Below the pieces are notes generated by a model that was not told where the DNA came from, made no database searches, and worked only from the letters and a program-made list of their open reading frames with translations. Positions 43,217 to 50,795 of a stretch of DNA of 64,000 bases are shown in pieces. How positions within the stretch are numbered: position 1 is the stretch's first letter; each line of letters begins with the position of its first letter. The stretch comes from Thermogemmatispora tikiterensis (GTDB lineage: Bacteria > Chloroflexota > Ktedonobacteria > Ktedonobacterales > Ktedonobacteraceae). A program made the translations under genes and the position numbers. Location of the stretch: contig NZ_MCIF01000002.1 in assembly GCF_003268475.1 (NCBI RefSeq), positions 4,817,661-4,881,660 on the forward strand, given 5' to 3'.

Positions 43217-43570
43217 TCACTGTGGGTTGTCGCTCGTGGGGCGAGTCGTCTCAGCCGTCAGCCAGCGCAGGTAGCCCTCGCTGCCGGCGGCGAGCGGCAC
43301 GGCGATGATCTCCGGCTCCTCGTAAGAATGGGCTGCGCGGATGGCCTGCTCGACAGCGCTGTAGAGATCGGCGCGCGTCTTGGCGCTACAGAGCCATTCC
43401 TGGGCCTGCTCGATGGCTCCCTGCCACCAGTAGACGCTCTGGATAGGACCGGAGATCTGCACGCAGGCGGCCAGGCGCTGCTCGACGAGCTGCTGGGCGA
43501 TCCGGCGTGCGCCCTCCTCCGAATCGATGGTTGTGCGTACCTCAAGAAACTCTGCCATTGTCTGCGTCAT
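43217..43570 (-). CDS. cutA: CutA1 divalent-cation tolerance protein
   Basis: 117 residues from ATG 43570 (GAAGGAAGG upstream; ATG 43558 is an alternative). The family signature is complete: TTIDSEEGARRIAQQLVEQRLAACVQISGPIQSVYWWQGAIEQAQEWLCSAKTR, then the trimer-interface block SYEEPEIIAVPLAAGSEGYLRWL. CutA forms a ferredoxin-like trimer and is linked to copper tolerance in E. coli, though its physiological role in other bacteria is unclear. It lies seven bases downstream of the TPR gene, so it is probably co-transcribed. Confidence 0.93.
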   Translation of the reverse strand: MTQTMAEFLEVRTTIDSEEGARRIAQQLVEQRLAACVQISGPIQSVYWWQGAIEQAQEWLCSAKTRADLYSAVEQAIRAAHSYEEPEIIAVPLAAGSEGYLRWLTAETTRPTSDNPQ

Positions 43571-43577
43571 CCTTCCT

Positions 43578-44900
43578 TCAACCTGAGCTAGGCAACGGCT
43601 TGAAGAAATCACGGGCCAGCCGCTGGATCTGTGGCTCATGCTGCCAGGAGCGCGGCGCCCGCTGAAAGACTTCGCGGACCTCATTATAGCGTTTCTGGCT
43701 GTGCAGTGTCAGGGCCAGCTCGGCCCCCTGGCGTACATAGCGGGCGAAGAGATCCAGCTCACCGATCAGACGGGCGGCGTCGGCCTGATAAATAAGAGAC
43801 TCATTGCTGGCGCGCTCTGAGATCGACGGGGTGGCAAGGCTCAGCTCAATGGCCTGCCAGCCACGCTGCTGATAGCCAAAGTCGGGGAAGTGAGCGCTCA
43901 GCTCCAGGCACATCTTTCCTTCCCACTGGTAGAGTACGTTCAGGCCGCATTCGGCATAGGCGAAGCTAGGGTCGAGTTCCGGGCGAGTAGGGAAAGCGTC
44001 CTGAGCGAGCGTCATATAGTGGAGCGCCTGACGCTCGTCGCCACACTGAGCATAAGCCTCGGCCAGTCCCATTGCCACATCGCTGCGCAGAAGCGAATCC
44101 TGGCTTCCCAGCACACGCAGCGCCTCCTCAAAGACCGCGATCGCCTTGCGGGGCTGACGCGGGCGGTAACAAAACGAATAGGTATAGCCCAGGTACATTA
44201 GCGCCGCGCACTCCAGGCGCTCATCGGCAGCCGCACGGCTGCAGCGGAGGGCCTCCAGGCAGGAGCGTTCCCGCCCGGCGATGTCCAGGCGGTGCATCGC
44301 CAGGATGGCCTGGAGAATGGCGGCTTGCGTGGCCAGGCGCGCCGCCACTCGCTGGTAGCGCGTCGCCTGGCGGGCCATCAGGATGAGTGTTGGGGCGAAG
44401 CGGGGGAGAATCTCCTGGACGGTGGTCAGGCCATTGCCCTTGAGCAGATGCCAGCAGGCTGCCAGGCTGGCGGAGCACTGGGGAAGGAACTCTTCGGCCA
44501 GCATCTCGTTCGTCCACTCGGGGCGGCGCCAGGAGAGCAAGATCGTGGGGAGGGCGGCAATAGTGACGAGCGCCTCGCGCCGCGATAGCTCTAACTCTTC
44601 GTGCCTGCTGTAGTGCTGCAACGTATCGTCGATCATGACTAGCTCCTGATCGATCAGCGCCTGTACCTCTTCACAGGCGAGAGCGTGGCCCTGCCAGGTG
44701 CTGATCATCCGCACGATCTGCGCCAGCTTGAGGCCGAGCCAGGTAGCGAGATCGCCCGGCTCTGAGTCCTGCCTGGCCGGGGGCGAAGCCAACAGTATCC
44801 CATGAGCAGGCTGAGCGCGTGGCTCGGGCTTGGGCAAAGGCGAGGGGGCTGACATAAGGCTCTGCCGTTGTTGCGGCGGGCGACGATTCGATAAAGCCAA
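43578..44900 (-). CDS. TPR-rich protein, probable C-terminal part of an XRE-TPR regulator
   Basis: 440 residues if started at ATG 44900; ATG 44855 is also possible but neither has a good ribosome site. From about residue 50 the protein is all-helical with tetratricopeptide-like repeats (CAALMYLGYTYSFCYRPRQPRKAIAVFEEALRVLG; AMGLAEAYAQCGDERQALHYMTLAQDAF). Ktedonobacterial XRE regulators often consist of an N-terminal HTH joined to such repeats. Here the HTH is encoded in another frame just upstream with a 230-base overlap, so this may be one gene broken by a frameshift near 44780-44900. Confidence 0.7.
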   Translation of the reverse strand: MALSNRRPPQQRQSLMSAPSPLPKPEPRAQPAHGILLASPPARQDSEPGDLATWLGLKLAQIVRMISTWQGHALACEEVQALIDQELVMIDDTLQHYSRHEELELSRREALVTIAALPTILLSWRRPEWTNEMLAEEFLPQCSASLAACWHLLKGNGLTTVQEILPRFAPTLILMARQATRYQRVAARLATQAAILQAILAMHRLDIAGRERSCLEALRCSRAAADERLECAALMYLGYTYSFCYRPRQPRKAIAVFEEALRVLGSQDSLLRSDVAMGLAEAYAQCGDERQALHYMTLAQDAFPTRPELDPSFAYAECGLNVLYQWEGKMCLELSAHFPDFGYQQRGWQAIELSLATPSISERASNESLIYQADAARLIGELDLFARYVRQGAELALTLHSQKRYNEVREVFQRAPRSWQHEPQIQRLARDFFKPLPSSG

Positions 44901-45135
44901 GTTGCTCTGCGGTCAGCTCAAAGATCAGACAGAGTTTCTCTCGATAGTATGGGCCTGGCCTGCGTTTCCCCCGCTCCCAGCGAGCGATGTCCTTAGCGGT
45001 AACCGCCACGCCGGGAAAGCGCTGCTGCAGCTCCAAAACCAGTCGCTGGCGTGACCAGCCGCGCAGCTCGCGTGCACGCCTGAGCAGCTGATTGGCCTTC
45101 CTGGTTGAAGGTGCTTCTCTGGCCCCGTCGCTCAT
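44671..45135 (-). CDS. XRE-family HTH protein, probable N-terminal part of a split regulator
   Basis: 154 residues from ATG 45135. Residues about 12-80 form the HTH: NQLLRRARELRGWSRQRLVLELQQRFPGVAVTAKDIARWERGKRRPGPYYREKLCLIFELTAEQLGF, the pattern of ktedonobacterial XRE-TPR regulators. After about residue 85 the frame turns into low-complexity sequence while the adjacent frame becomes a good TPR protein, so the two open frames probably belong to one ancestral gene. Runs of G at 44844-44848 and 44779-44783 are candidate shift points. Confidence 0.7.
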   Translation of the reverse strand: MSDGAREAPSTRKANQLLRRARELRGWSRQRLVLELQQRFPGVAVTAKDIARWERGKRRPGPYYREKLCLIFELTAEQLGFIESSPAATTAEPYVSPLAFAQARATRSACSWDTVGFAPGQAGLRAGRSRYLARPQAGADRADDQHLAGPRSRL

Positions 45136-45394
45136 CGCTGCTCTCACTTTCAGTTTACTCAGGGAGGGACCACCTTTCAAGGGTATTTCGGGCAGAAGAT
45201 GGAGAAAATCTAGCTGGCCCCCTGTTGGCCCCTGTCCTGTATGCTCCTGGCCCCGTTGCTGCTCCTGCGCTGGCTCCTTGCTGGAGGTTCCTGGCGTCCC
45301 AGGGGCGTGCTATGCTTAGAGCGAGATATGACGGCTTTCTATATAAATTATATTCTGGATATATTGAATGTCAATAATAAGCAGGAGGTTGCAC
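45136..45394. other. 259-base interval, AT-rich at its right end
   Basis: Upstream of the microprotein gene, 45335-45385 is strikingly AT-rich (TATATAAATTATATT) and probably holds its promoter, but no clear paired -35 and -10 boxes can be assigned. Confidence 0.35.
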
Positions 45395-45508
45395 ATGGTG
45401 ACGCTAGATGTCTGGCTGCTCTGTACGATTGCTCTGCTCTGTCTGCTGTGTGGGCTGATCCTGGGTGTCTGGCTGGCGCGTCCGTCCTTCTCCTATCGCA
45501 GGCCCTAG
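45395..45508 (+). CDS. 37-residue single-helix membrane microprotein
   Basis: ATG 45395 has a perfect AGGAGG six bases upstream. The peptide has a short polar start, one hydrophobic helix (about residues 6-28, containing WLLCTIALLCLLCGLILGVW with three cysteines) and a basic tail ending YRRP. It is shorter than usual gene-prediction limits. No family recognised; size and layout resemble small regulatory membrane peptides. It lies alone between the split regulator and the restriction-modification pair, convergent with the latter. Confidence 0.6.
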   Translation: MVTLDVWLLCTIALLCLLCGLILGVWLARPSFSYRRP

Positions 45509-45623
45509 ATCGACGCCAAATGGGGAGACAGAGCTATCGAACTGGAAAGAGGAGGAAGCGAAGGGGCCTCCTCTGCCTTCCTTGCTGAGAGGACAGCGTA
45601 GAGTATGAGAGCCAGGCTCTCAG

Positions 45624-45678
45624 GAGAAGGGTCTTGTCTGCTCCCCAAAAAGACCGGCAGGCAAACAAGGCCCTTCTC
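45624..45678. terminator. bidirectional terminator hairpin
   Basis: A 14-bp stem (45624-45637 with 45665-45678) with a single G-U pair and a 27-base loop. It lies two bases beyond the methylase stop and separates that transcript from the microprotein gene on the other strand. Confidence 0.65.
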
Positions 45679-45679
45679 T

Positions 45680-46672
45680 CTATGATGGCCATGATGTCTC
45701 TAACCAGCGCAGGTCACGCCCGATGAGCAGCTCCATCTGCTGCGTGTGATGGGTTGTCCGCATAGGCACGGCGGCCAGGGTCAGAGCGTAGCGCCTGGCC
45801 AGTGCGCGTACCTCTGGTGTGTCGTCGTACGTAACCAGAAAATCGCCCGCGAGGCGGCTCACCAGCCTAAAGAGGGCCTCGTGATCAAGCTCAGCGTAGC
45901 GGTAGAGACGGCGCCCGGCTCTCTTGCCGGTGAGGGTATAGGGAGGGTCAATAAAGCTGACCACGTCATGGCGTTCCAGGTAGTGGCGCAGCAACTCCAG
46001 GCCGTCGCCTTGTCTGAAGGTGAGGCGTGGACTCAGGCGGGCGATCTCCTCGATGCGCCGCCGCAGCGTGGCTGGATACCAGCGCGAGCGCAAGCCGCGT
46101 CCACCTTCGCCGTGCTTGAGAAGACCGGCGCCCGGGGCCAGAATACCGCCGTGGCTGACGCGGTTGCGGAGCAAGGTCTGAAAAGCGTGCTCGGCGAGGG
46201 CAAGAGAGTGGCGCTCGCGGGCCAGCCAGTCCTCCACTCCTGCAGGTGTCAGCTCGAAAGAGTGCAGAAGCTGCAGAAGCTGAGTGCGTGCACTCTCTTG
46301 CAAGAGTGCTTGCCAGACCGCTGCTACATCCTCGTCCAGCTCTACCATCAGCGCCCGTTCGACCAGGCCCTCTGCCACTGCTGTCAGGCTGACGCTGCCG
46401 CCACCGGCGAAGGGTTCTAGCAGCACAGTCGGGCGCGCTGGCGACAGACCACGGGCCGCTCTGCTCGCGGGAGAGAGCCAGCGGCGTATGTAAGGGACAA
46501 GCCAGGTCTTGCCACCTGGATAGCGAAAGGGGCTACGTTGGGGCACGCTGGCTACATTGATGGGCCGTGCCAGTTCCCCCTGGCTGGGGATAGGGCTGCT
46601 GGAGCTGCTGACCACGGGGCCATCAGCAAAGAGAGGGACCATCAACGAGAAGGGTTGTTCTTTTGAAGCCAC
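45680..46672 (-). CDS. D12-class (Dam-like) adenine-N6 DNA methyltransferase
   Basis: 330 residues from GTG 46672, immediately after the nuclease stop codon (TGA GTG), with GGAGGATT as ribosome site. Motifs: RSPFRYPGGKTWLVPYIRRW (motif X), LLEPFAGGGSVSL (motif I, SAM binding) and FIDPPYTL (motif IV, D242) with the DPPY catalytic tetrad, as in Dam and M.DpnIIA. It would protect host DNA from the partner nuclease by methylating adenine in the target site. The target cannot be read from the sequence. Confidence 0.92.
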   Translation of the reverse strand: MASKEQPFSLMVPLFADGPVVSSSSSPIPSQGELARPINVASVPQRSPFRYPGGKTWLVPYIRRWLSPASRAARGLSPARPTVLLEPFAGGGSVSLTAVAEGLVERALMVELDEDVAAVWQALLQESARTQLLQLLHSFELTPAGVEDWLARERHSLALAEHAFQTLLRNRVSHGGILAPGAGLLKHGEGGRGLRSRWYPATLRRRIEEIARLSPRLTFRQGDGLELLRHYLERHDVVSFIDPPYTLTGKRAGRRLYRYAELDHEALFRLVSRLAGDFLVTYDDTPEVRALARRYALTLAAVPMRTTHHTQQMELLIGRDLRWLETSWPS

Positions 46673-47575
46673 TCAATCCTCCTCCCACTCATGCGGCTCC
46701 GAAAGCTGAAAGAGGCTTTTCTGCCGATCTCCGTTTTCCCGCTTGGAGTCAAGCCGGCTCTGGAGCAATTGCAAGAAATCGCCTAGATGGCCTGGCTCCG
46801 CTGTAATAATTTTTGTAAGGGCTGTCTGGAAAGCAGTGTAAACAGTTCTTGTGCGTGTAAGATGATAGCGGTTTTCCTGCTCCCGATACTGGAGATCGTA
46901 GATCAACCAGGCAATTTCTGCATACTCAGGAGCGGTCTCTTCCATCTGTGGCAAAGTGGCAAAAAAATTGCTTTCAACAGCAACTGCCATCTTTTTCCCC
47001 CAAGACGAGAGAATTGCCCCTTTATACAATAGCTGCGGAGCTAGACGTTTACGAGAAGATGAAAGATAGTCGGGCCGAGGATAGAAGCGCTGCCGTGACC
47101 AGTCCATATTGGCTCGTTGCTGAGGATCGGCCATATACTGCTCAAAAGGAGCGCGAACATTGCCAGAAATATACACAGCCTGTACTTCCAATGCACCAAA
47201 ATCAATAATCTTACCCAGATGATCGTACGCGGCAAGGACGAAGTCGAGGTTACCTGCTGACTGCCCAAAGCGATCGTTCAGACGAACCTCTGAAAGCACT
47301 GTCCACTGCGCTCCCGGGGGGAAGAAGAACGTGGCGGCATCTCTGATAGCAAGCCAGTTTTCTCGAAAACGTATGGGACAGGTGATGACAATGTTACTTC
47401 CCTCGAAAACGCTGCATACCCCAAGAGGCTGTTCGGCTTTGTCTTTCGTACACGTGGGCACATGGTTATGGAAAGGGCAAAGCTTGAGTTGTCGGTGGCG
47501 CTCTGCCTCTGCAGAGAAATTCGTGGTGGGGAAACCAAAGACTTCTGCCAGGGGGTGTCTAGGTAGCGGAACCAT
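46673..47575 (-). CDS. NotI-family type II restriction endonuclease
   Basis: 300 residues from ATG 47575 (GGAGGAAG upstream). The N-terminal LAEVFGFPTTNFSAEAERHR and the four cysteines C33, C42, C54 and C66 (LCPF, PTCTKDK, GVCSVF, ITCPIRF) match the iron-binding Cys4 fold of NotI. The PD-(D/E)xK-like core is D111 (GNLDFVLAAYD), E130 and Q132 (GALEVQAVY). Base composition is lower in GC than the neighbours, consistent with horizontal transfer. It forms a compact operon with the adenine methylase. Confidence 0.9.
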   Translation of the reverse strand: MVPLPRHPLAEVFGFPTTNFSAEAERHRQLKLCPFHNHVPTCTKDKAEQPLGVCSVFEGSNIVITCPIRFRENWLAIRDAATFFFPPGAQWTVLSEVRLNDRFGQSAGNLDFVLAAYDHLGKIIDFGALEVQAVYISGNVRAPFEQYMADPQQRANMDWSRQRFYPRPDYLSSSRKRLAPQLLYKGAILSSWGKKMAVAVESNFFATLPQMEETAPEYAEIAWLIYDLQYREQENRYHLTRTRTVYTAFQTALTKIITAEPGHLGDFLQLLQSRLDSKRENGDRQKSLFQLSEPHEWEED

Positions 47576-47957
47576 GCTTGCTGTCTTCCTCCAGGAAAAG
47601 GAAGGGACTCTTAGAGAAATCTCTCTTTCACGCTTGTCCAGCGATCATGCAAGTCACTGGGCTTGCGCAGCAGCTGGGTCAGCTCTATTTTCTCTCCTTT
47701 GTCAAGAGATTCTCCCAAGCCTCTCGGCCTTAGAAGGCTCTGTTGCCTCTTTCTTGTTCAGGTGAGAAGGGTGCGAGAGCAGATGGTAGTGGCGGTCCAG
47801 GCATCCTCAAAAGTGACTGCCTGGACCGGGCGATCCAGGCAGTCCAGTGTCACAACAAGCAGGAAACCCAGGGCGTGAGGGTGTGAGTGTGGTGGTTGAT
47901 GGTAGCGATCTGCTTGCTCATCGAGCGTGCTCTACGCACGCTCACGCCATTCCGGCG
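47576..47957. other. 382-base interval with the GH5 terminator
   Basis: No gene supported; the frame at 47331-47765 is mostly antisense to the nuclease. The terminator at 47815-47844 is the only feature. Confidence 0.5.
47815..47844 (-). terminator. terminator of the GH5 mannanase gene
   Basis: GACTGCCTGGA (47815-47825) and TCCAGGCAGTC (47834-47844) form a perfect 11-bp stem with an 8-base loop. On the minus strand it is followed by ACTTTTGAGG. Confidence 0.65.
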
Positions 47958-49229
47958 CTACGTTCCGACCCGAGGGCCACGCCCAGACCGCTCGGATTTA
48001 GCCCGCATCTGGGCCTCATGTTGGGCGATCACCGTGGCCGTGCTGCTCGGATACGTCACGCGGAAACCATCATAGTTCGGGTAGAGCGTGCCGTCGTCCT
48101 GCAGGCCCGTCAGAATCCAGAACTGATCACCGTTGCCGTTCAAGCGATAGACCTGGTCGGTCCACTGCCGATAGATATCATCGCGCGTAGCCATGTCCAG
48201 CCAGCCATACTCTTCCAGAACTACCGGCTTGCCCAGCGCATGGCCATCGTGAATATGATCGGCGATCCACTGCAATGACCAGGCGTTGTCTTTGCCCCAG
48301 TAGTCCGGGTACAGGTGTAACGTCCCGTAGTCCACTGTGGGAAGAGCGACCAGGCGCTTCCAGTCCACGCCCTGACTGCCGTTATAGGCCCAGTCGGAGT
48401 TGCCCGGCTCGTTGTACCAGCCTTCGTCACCGACCGCCACCAGATGGAGGCCATCCATGCTCTTGATGAAGGCGCTCATTTCATGAACCCAGGCCGTCAG
48501 GGTCTGGCCGCTGGGGTCCGACTGACAGCGCGGCTCGTTCGCCAGCTCCCAGGTCATGATGGTCGGATCGAGATAGAGCGGTTTGCCTGTGTAACGGTTC
48601 ACGCGGTGGATGAAGTGACGCACGTAGGCTTTGTAGGCGGCCTTGATCTGGGGATTGGTGTAGAAGTCATCATGACCGCTGGCCCCGAACCAGGCCACGT
48701 ACTGATTCATGCCGCCGAAGTCGTCCCAGTTGTTGACGAACGGTACCACCAGCTTGATGCCAAGCTGCCCCGCACGCCAGACGGTGTAGTCGAAACGCTC
48801 GTAGCCATCTTCAGGATAGACGCCTGGCTCAGGCTGCATGACAAAACCATTGTGCGGCTGCCCGTCGAGAAAACCCCAGATACGTAAGACTGGCAGGCCC
48901 ATAGCGGCGACATCCTTGAGGACGTCGTCGATCATAAAGTGAGATTGATAATGCATATAATAGTTGTTGGTGCCAGCGAAATAGAAAGGCTGGCCGTCCA
49001 GAATGAAGAAAGGCCCGCGCCGGCTCACGAAACTGTTGCGTTGCTGCCGCAGGCTGGCCGCCGTGAAACGAGAGGATGATGCCGCATCGGCACTGGGGCG
49101 CGCAAAAGCCGTTCCCGCACCCAAGCCCGTACCCGCCGCCCAGAAGCTCAGACCAGCGGCGGCTATAGCTTCCAGAAAAGCTCTCCTGCTCGCTTGTGGT
49201 CGCGGGGTCTCAGCATGTGCATCCTGCAT
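47958..49229 (-). CDS. secreted GH5 beta-mannanase (GH5_7-like)
   Basis: 423 residues from ATG 49229 (AAGGAG eight bases upstream). The N-terminus has a twin-arginine-like export signal, SRRAFLEAIAAAGLSFWAAGTGLGAGTAFA, so this enzyme is exported, unlike the hydrolases at 10-20 kb. The catalytic TIM barrel includes acid/base E232 in WELANEPRC and nucleophile E340 in VVLEEYGW; FYFAGTNNYYMHYQSHFMIDDVL and LRIWGF are typical of endo-beta-1,4-mannanases. It is divergent from the second LacI gene and shares an operator region with it. Confidence 0.9.
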   Translation of the reverse strand: MQDAHAETPRPQASRRAFLEAIAAAGLSFWAAGTGLGAGTAFARPSADAASSSRFTAASLRQQRNSFVSRRGPFFILDGQPFYFAGTNNYYMHYQSHFMIDDVLKDVAAMGLPVLRIWGFLDGQPHNGFVMQPEPGVYPEDGYERFDYTVWRAGQLGIKLVVPFVNNWDDFGGMNQYVAWFGASGHDDFYTNPQIKAAYKAYVRHFIHRVNRYTGKPLYLDPTIMTWELANEPRCQSDPSGQTLTAWVHEMSAFIKSMDGLHLVAVGDEGWYNEPGNSDWAYNGSQGVDWKRLVALPTVDYGTLHLYPDYWGKDNAWSLQWIADHIHDGHALGKPVVLEEYGWLDMATRDDIYRQWTDQVYRLNGNGDQFWILTGLQDDGTLYPNYDGFRVTYPSSTATVIAQHEAQMRAKSERSGRGPRVGT

Positions 49230-49294
49230 ATGCTCTGCTCCTTCCTGGATGAGTGGCTGCGCTCCAGATGGTTCAATGAACAATGCAAATTTTT

Positions 49295-49310
49295 CAATGA
49301 ACCGTTACAC
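49295..49310. promoter_or_regulatory. LacI-type operator at the GH5 promoter
   Basis: CAATGAACCGTTACAC is centred on a CG step, with half sites like TGAAC/GTTACA. It lies immediately downstream of the GH5 -10 box, at the predicted start. Confidence 0.5.
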
Positions 49311-49316
49311 GGAAGA

Positions 49317-49346
49317 ATGGTACCATCTTACCGACCATTCTGTCAA
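49317..49346 (-). promoter_or_regulatory. GH5 mannanase promoter
   Basis: On the minus strand TTGACA (49346-49341), an 18-base spacer and TACCAT (49322-49317). Confidence 0.6.
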
Positions 49347-49403
49347 TAGGTGCCCCTTCTCATGGTTGAGCATCATTCTGATGACCACGAGCCGGCCTTA
49401 AGA

Positions 49404-49432
49404 TTGACAGATATCAATATTGATGTTATCTT
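49404..49432 (+). promoter_or_regulatory. promoter of the second LacI gene
   Basis: TTGACA (49404-49409), 17-base spacer, TATCTT (49427-49432). Confidence 0.6.
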
Positions 49433-49436
49433 TTTC

Positions 49437-49449
49437 GTGAACGTTTCAC
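49437..49449. promoter_or_regulatory. LacI-type operator at the second LacI promoter
   Basis: GTGAACGTTTCAC, a palindrome about AACGTT with one offset base, typical of LacI/CcpA-like operators. It overlaps the predicted start of the regulator's own transcript, suggesting autoregulation. Confidence 0.6.
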
Positions 49450-49468
49450 AGCCTTGGAGGAATCGGCG

Positions 49469-50581
49469 TTGGCAAACACTGTCACCTTGAGAGACATCGC
49501 GAGGGAGGCGGGAGTCTCAGTCGGCACCGTTTCGCGAGTCCTCAACAACCACGGTAACGTGACCGAAGAGACGCGCCAGCGCGTGCTACGCGCGGCCTCG
49601 CGGCTCGGCTACTTTAGCGGGGTGAGGCAGGGAGTGGGGGACGAAGAGCGGCCACCTGTTGAAGGGCGCGTTGTCAGAGAGATCGGCTTTCTCTTCTGCT
49701 CCTTTCTGCCCAAGACCACGGTTTCCACCAATCCATTCTGGTCGCATATCCTGCACGGTGTCGAGAGTGAGGCGCGGCGGGCCAATGTCAAAGTGACCTA
49801 TCGCGCCATTAGCGAGATCCAGGAGGACCCTGATCGCCTGCTGACCACTATCTATGACATGCGTCTCGGGGGCATCTTGCTGGTCGGTCCGGCGGAGGCC
49901 GTCACCGTGCAGACCATCCAGCAGGCAGGCACGCCGCTGGTCCTCGTTGACAATTACGTTCCCCAGACCGATGCCGTCTTGGGGAATAACCTGGATGGCG
50001 CGCGCCAGGCCGTTGAATATCTGATCAGTCTGGGCCATCGCCGCATCGCCTTCATGGGTGGTCCTTTTGTGGAGAAGACAGGCCAGGAAGCGGAGCAGCA
50101 TAGGCAGCGACCGCCGAGAAATCGCGTCTACACGATTGAGCGCCGTGCTCAGGGGTATCGTCTGGCCCTGCTGGAGGCTGGCCTGCCCATTGTGCCAGAG
50201 CTGTACGAGGATGGGGGCTTGTCGATGGAAGGGGGCTATCTGGCCTGCAAGCGGCTGCTGGAGCGCGGCGAGCAGTTCAGCGCGATTTTCTGTGCCAACG
50301 ATGAGATGGCTGTAGGAGCCATGAAGGCCCTGCGCGAGGCCGGGCTACGTCTGCCCGAGGATATCTCTATAGTGGGCTTCGATGACATCGATATGGTAGA
50401 ACACCTGACGCCGGCTCTGACGACGGTGCGCGTCAATAAGGAGGCTCTGGGCGCCGTGGCCTTGCGGCGGCTGCTCGCCTTGATCAGTCATCCCGACCCC
50501 GTGCACGTGGTCTCTATGCTAGACGTAGAGCTGGTGAAACGCGAGTCAGCTTGTGCTCCTCCTGCCTCTGTCCGCCACTGA
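49469..50581 (+). CDS. LacI-family transcriptional regulator (mannan-associated)
   Basis: 370 residues. TTG 49469 is chosen because GGAGG lies eight bases before it; TTG 49454 would add five residues. The HTH is TLRDIAREAGVSVGTVSRVLNNHGNVTEETRQRVLRAA, followed by the hinge and a periplasmic-binding-type effector domain (GFLFCSFLP, HILHGVESEARRANVKV, YLISLGHRRIAFMGG, SAIFCANDEMAVGAMKAL, ISIVGFDDIDM). There is a 20-residue insertion rich in Q, R and P (about 208-228) between the two halves. Divergent from the GH5 mannanase. Confidence 0.92.
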   Translation: MANTVTLRDIAREAGVSVGTVSRVLNNHGNVTEETRQRVLRAASRLGYFSGVRQGVGDEERPPVEGRVVREIGFLFCSFLPKTTVSTNPFWSHILHGVESEARRANVKVTYRAISEIQEDPDRLLTTIYDMRLGGILLVGPAEAVTVQTIQQAGTPLVLVDNYVPQTDAVLGNNLDGARQAVEYLISLGHRRIAFMGGPFVEKTGQEAEQHRQRPPRNRVYTIERRAQGYRLALLEAGLPIVPELYEDGGLSMEGGYLACKRLLERGEQFSAIFCANDEMAVGAMKALREAGLRLPEDISIVGFDDIDMVEHLTPALTTVRVNKEALGAVALRRLLALISHPDPVHVVSMLDVELVKRESACAPPASVRH

Positions 50582-50795
50582 ACCTGGCTCGCTCCCGGCA
50601 GGCTGAGAAGGAAGCGCTGTGGTTCGTCCCTGAGCTGAGCAGGGATGCTGCCCGCCACCCCTCTTCTGGCCGATGCTCTGTCTGGGTCGCTGCATCCTGA
50701 ACCTGGCTTGTTTGACGTGTCGGCTGATCCAGCCTTTGCGCCCTTTGCCAGGGCGGAAGTGCGTTGTTTGTCTGGATGCTTTTGTGTGAGGAACG

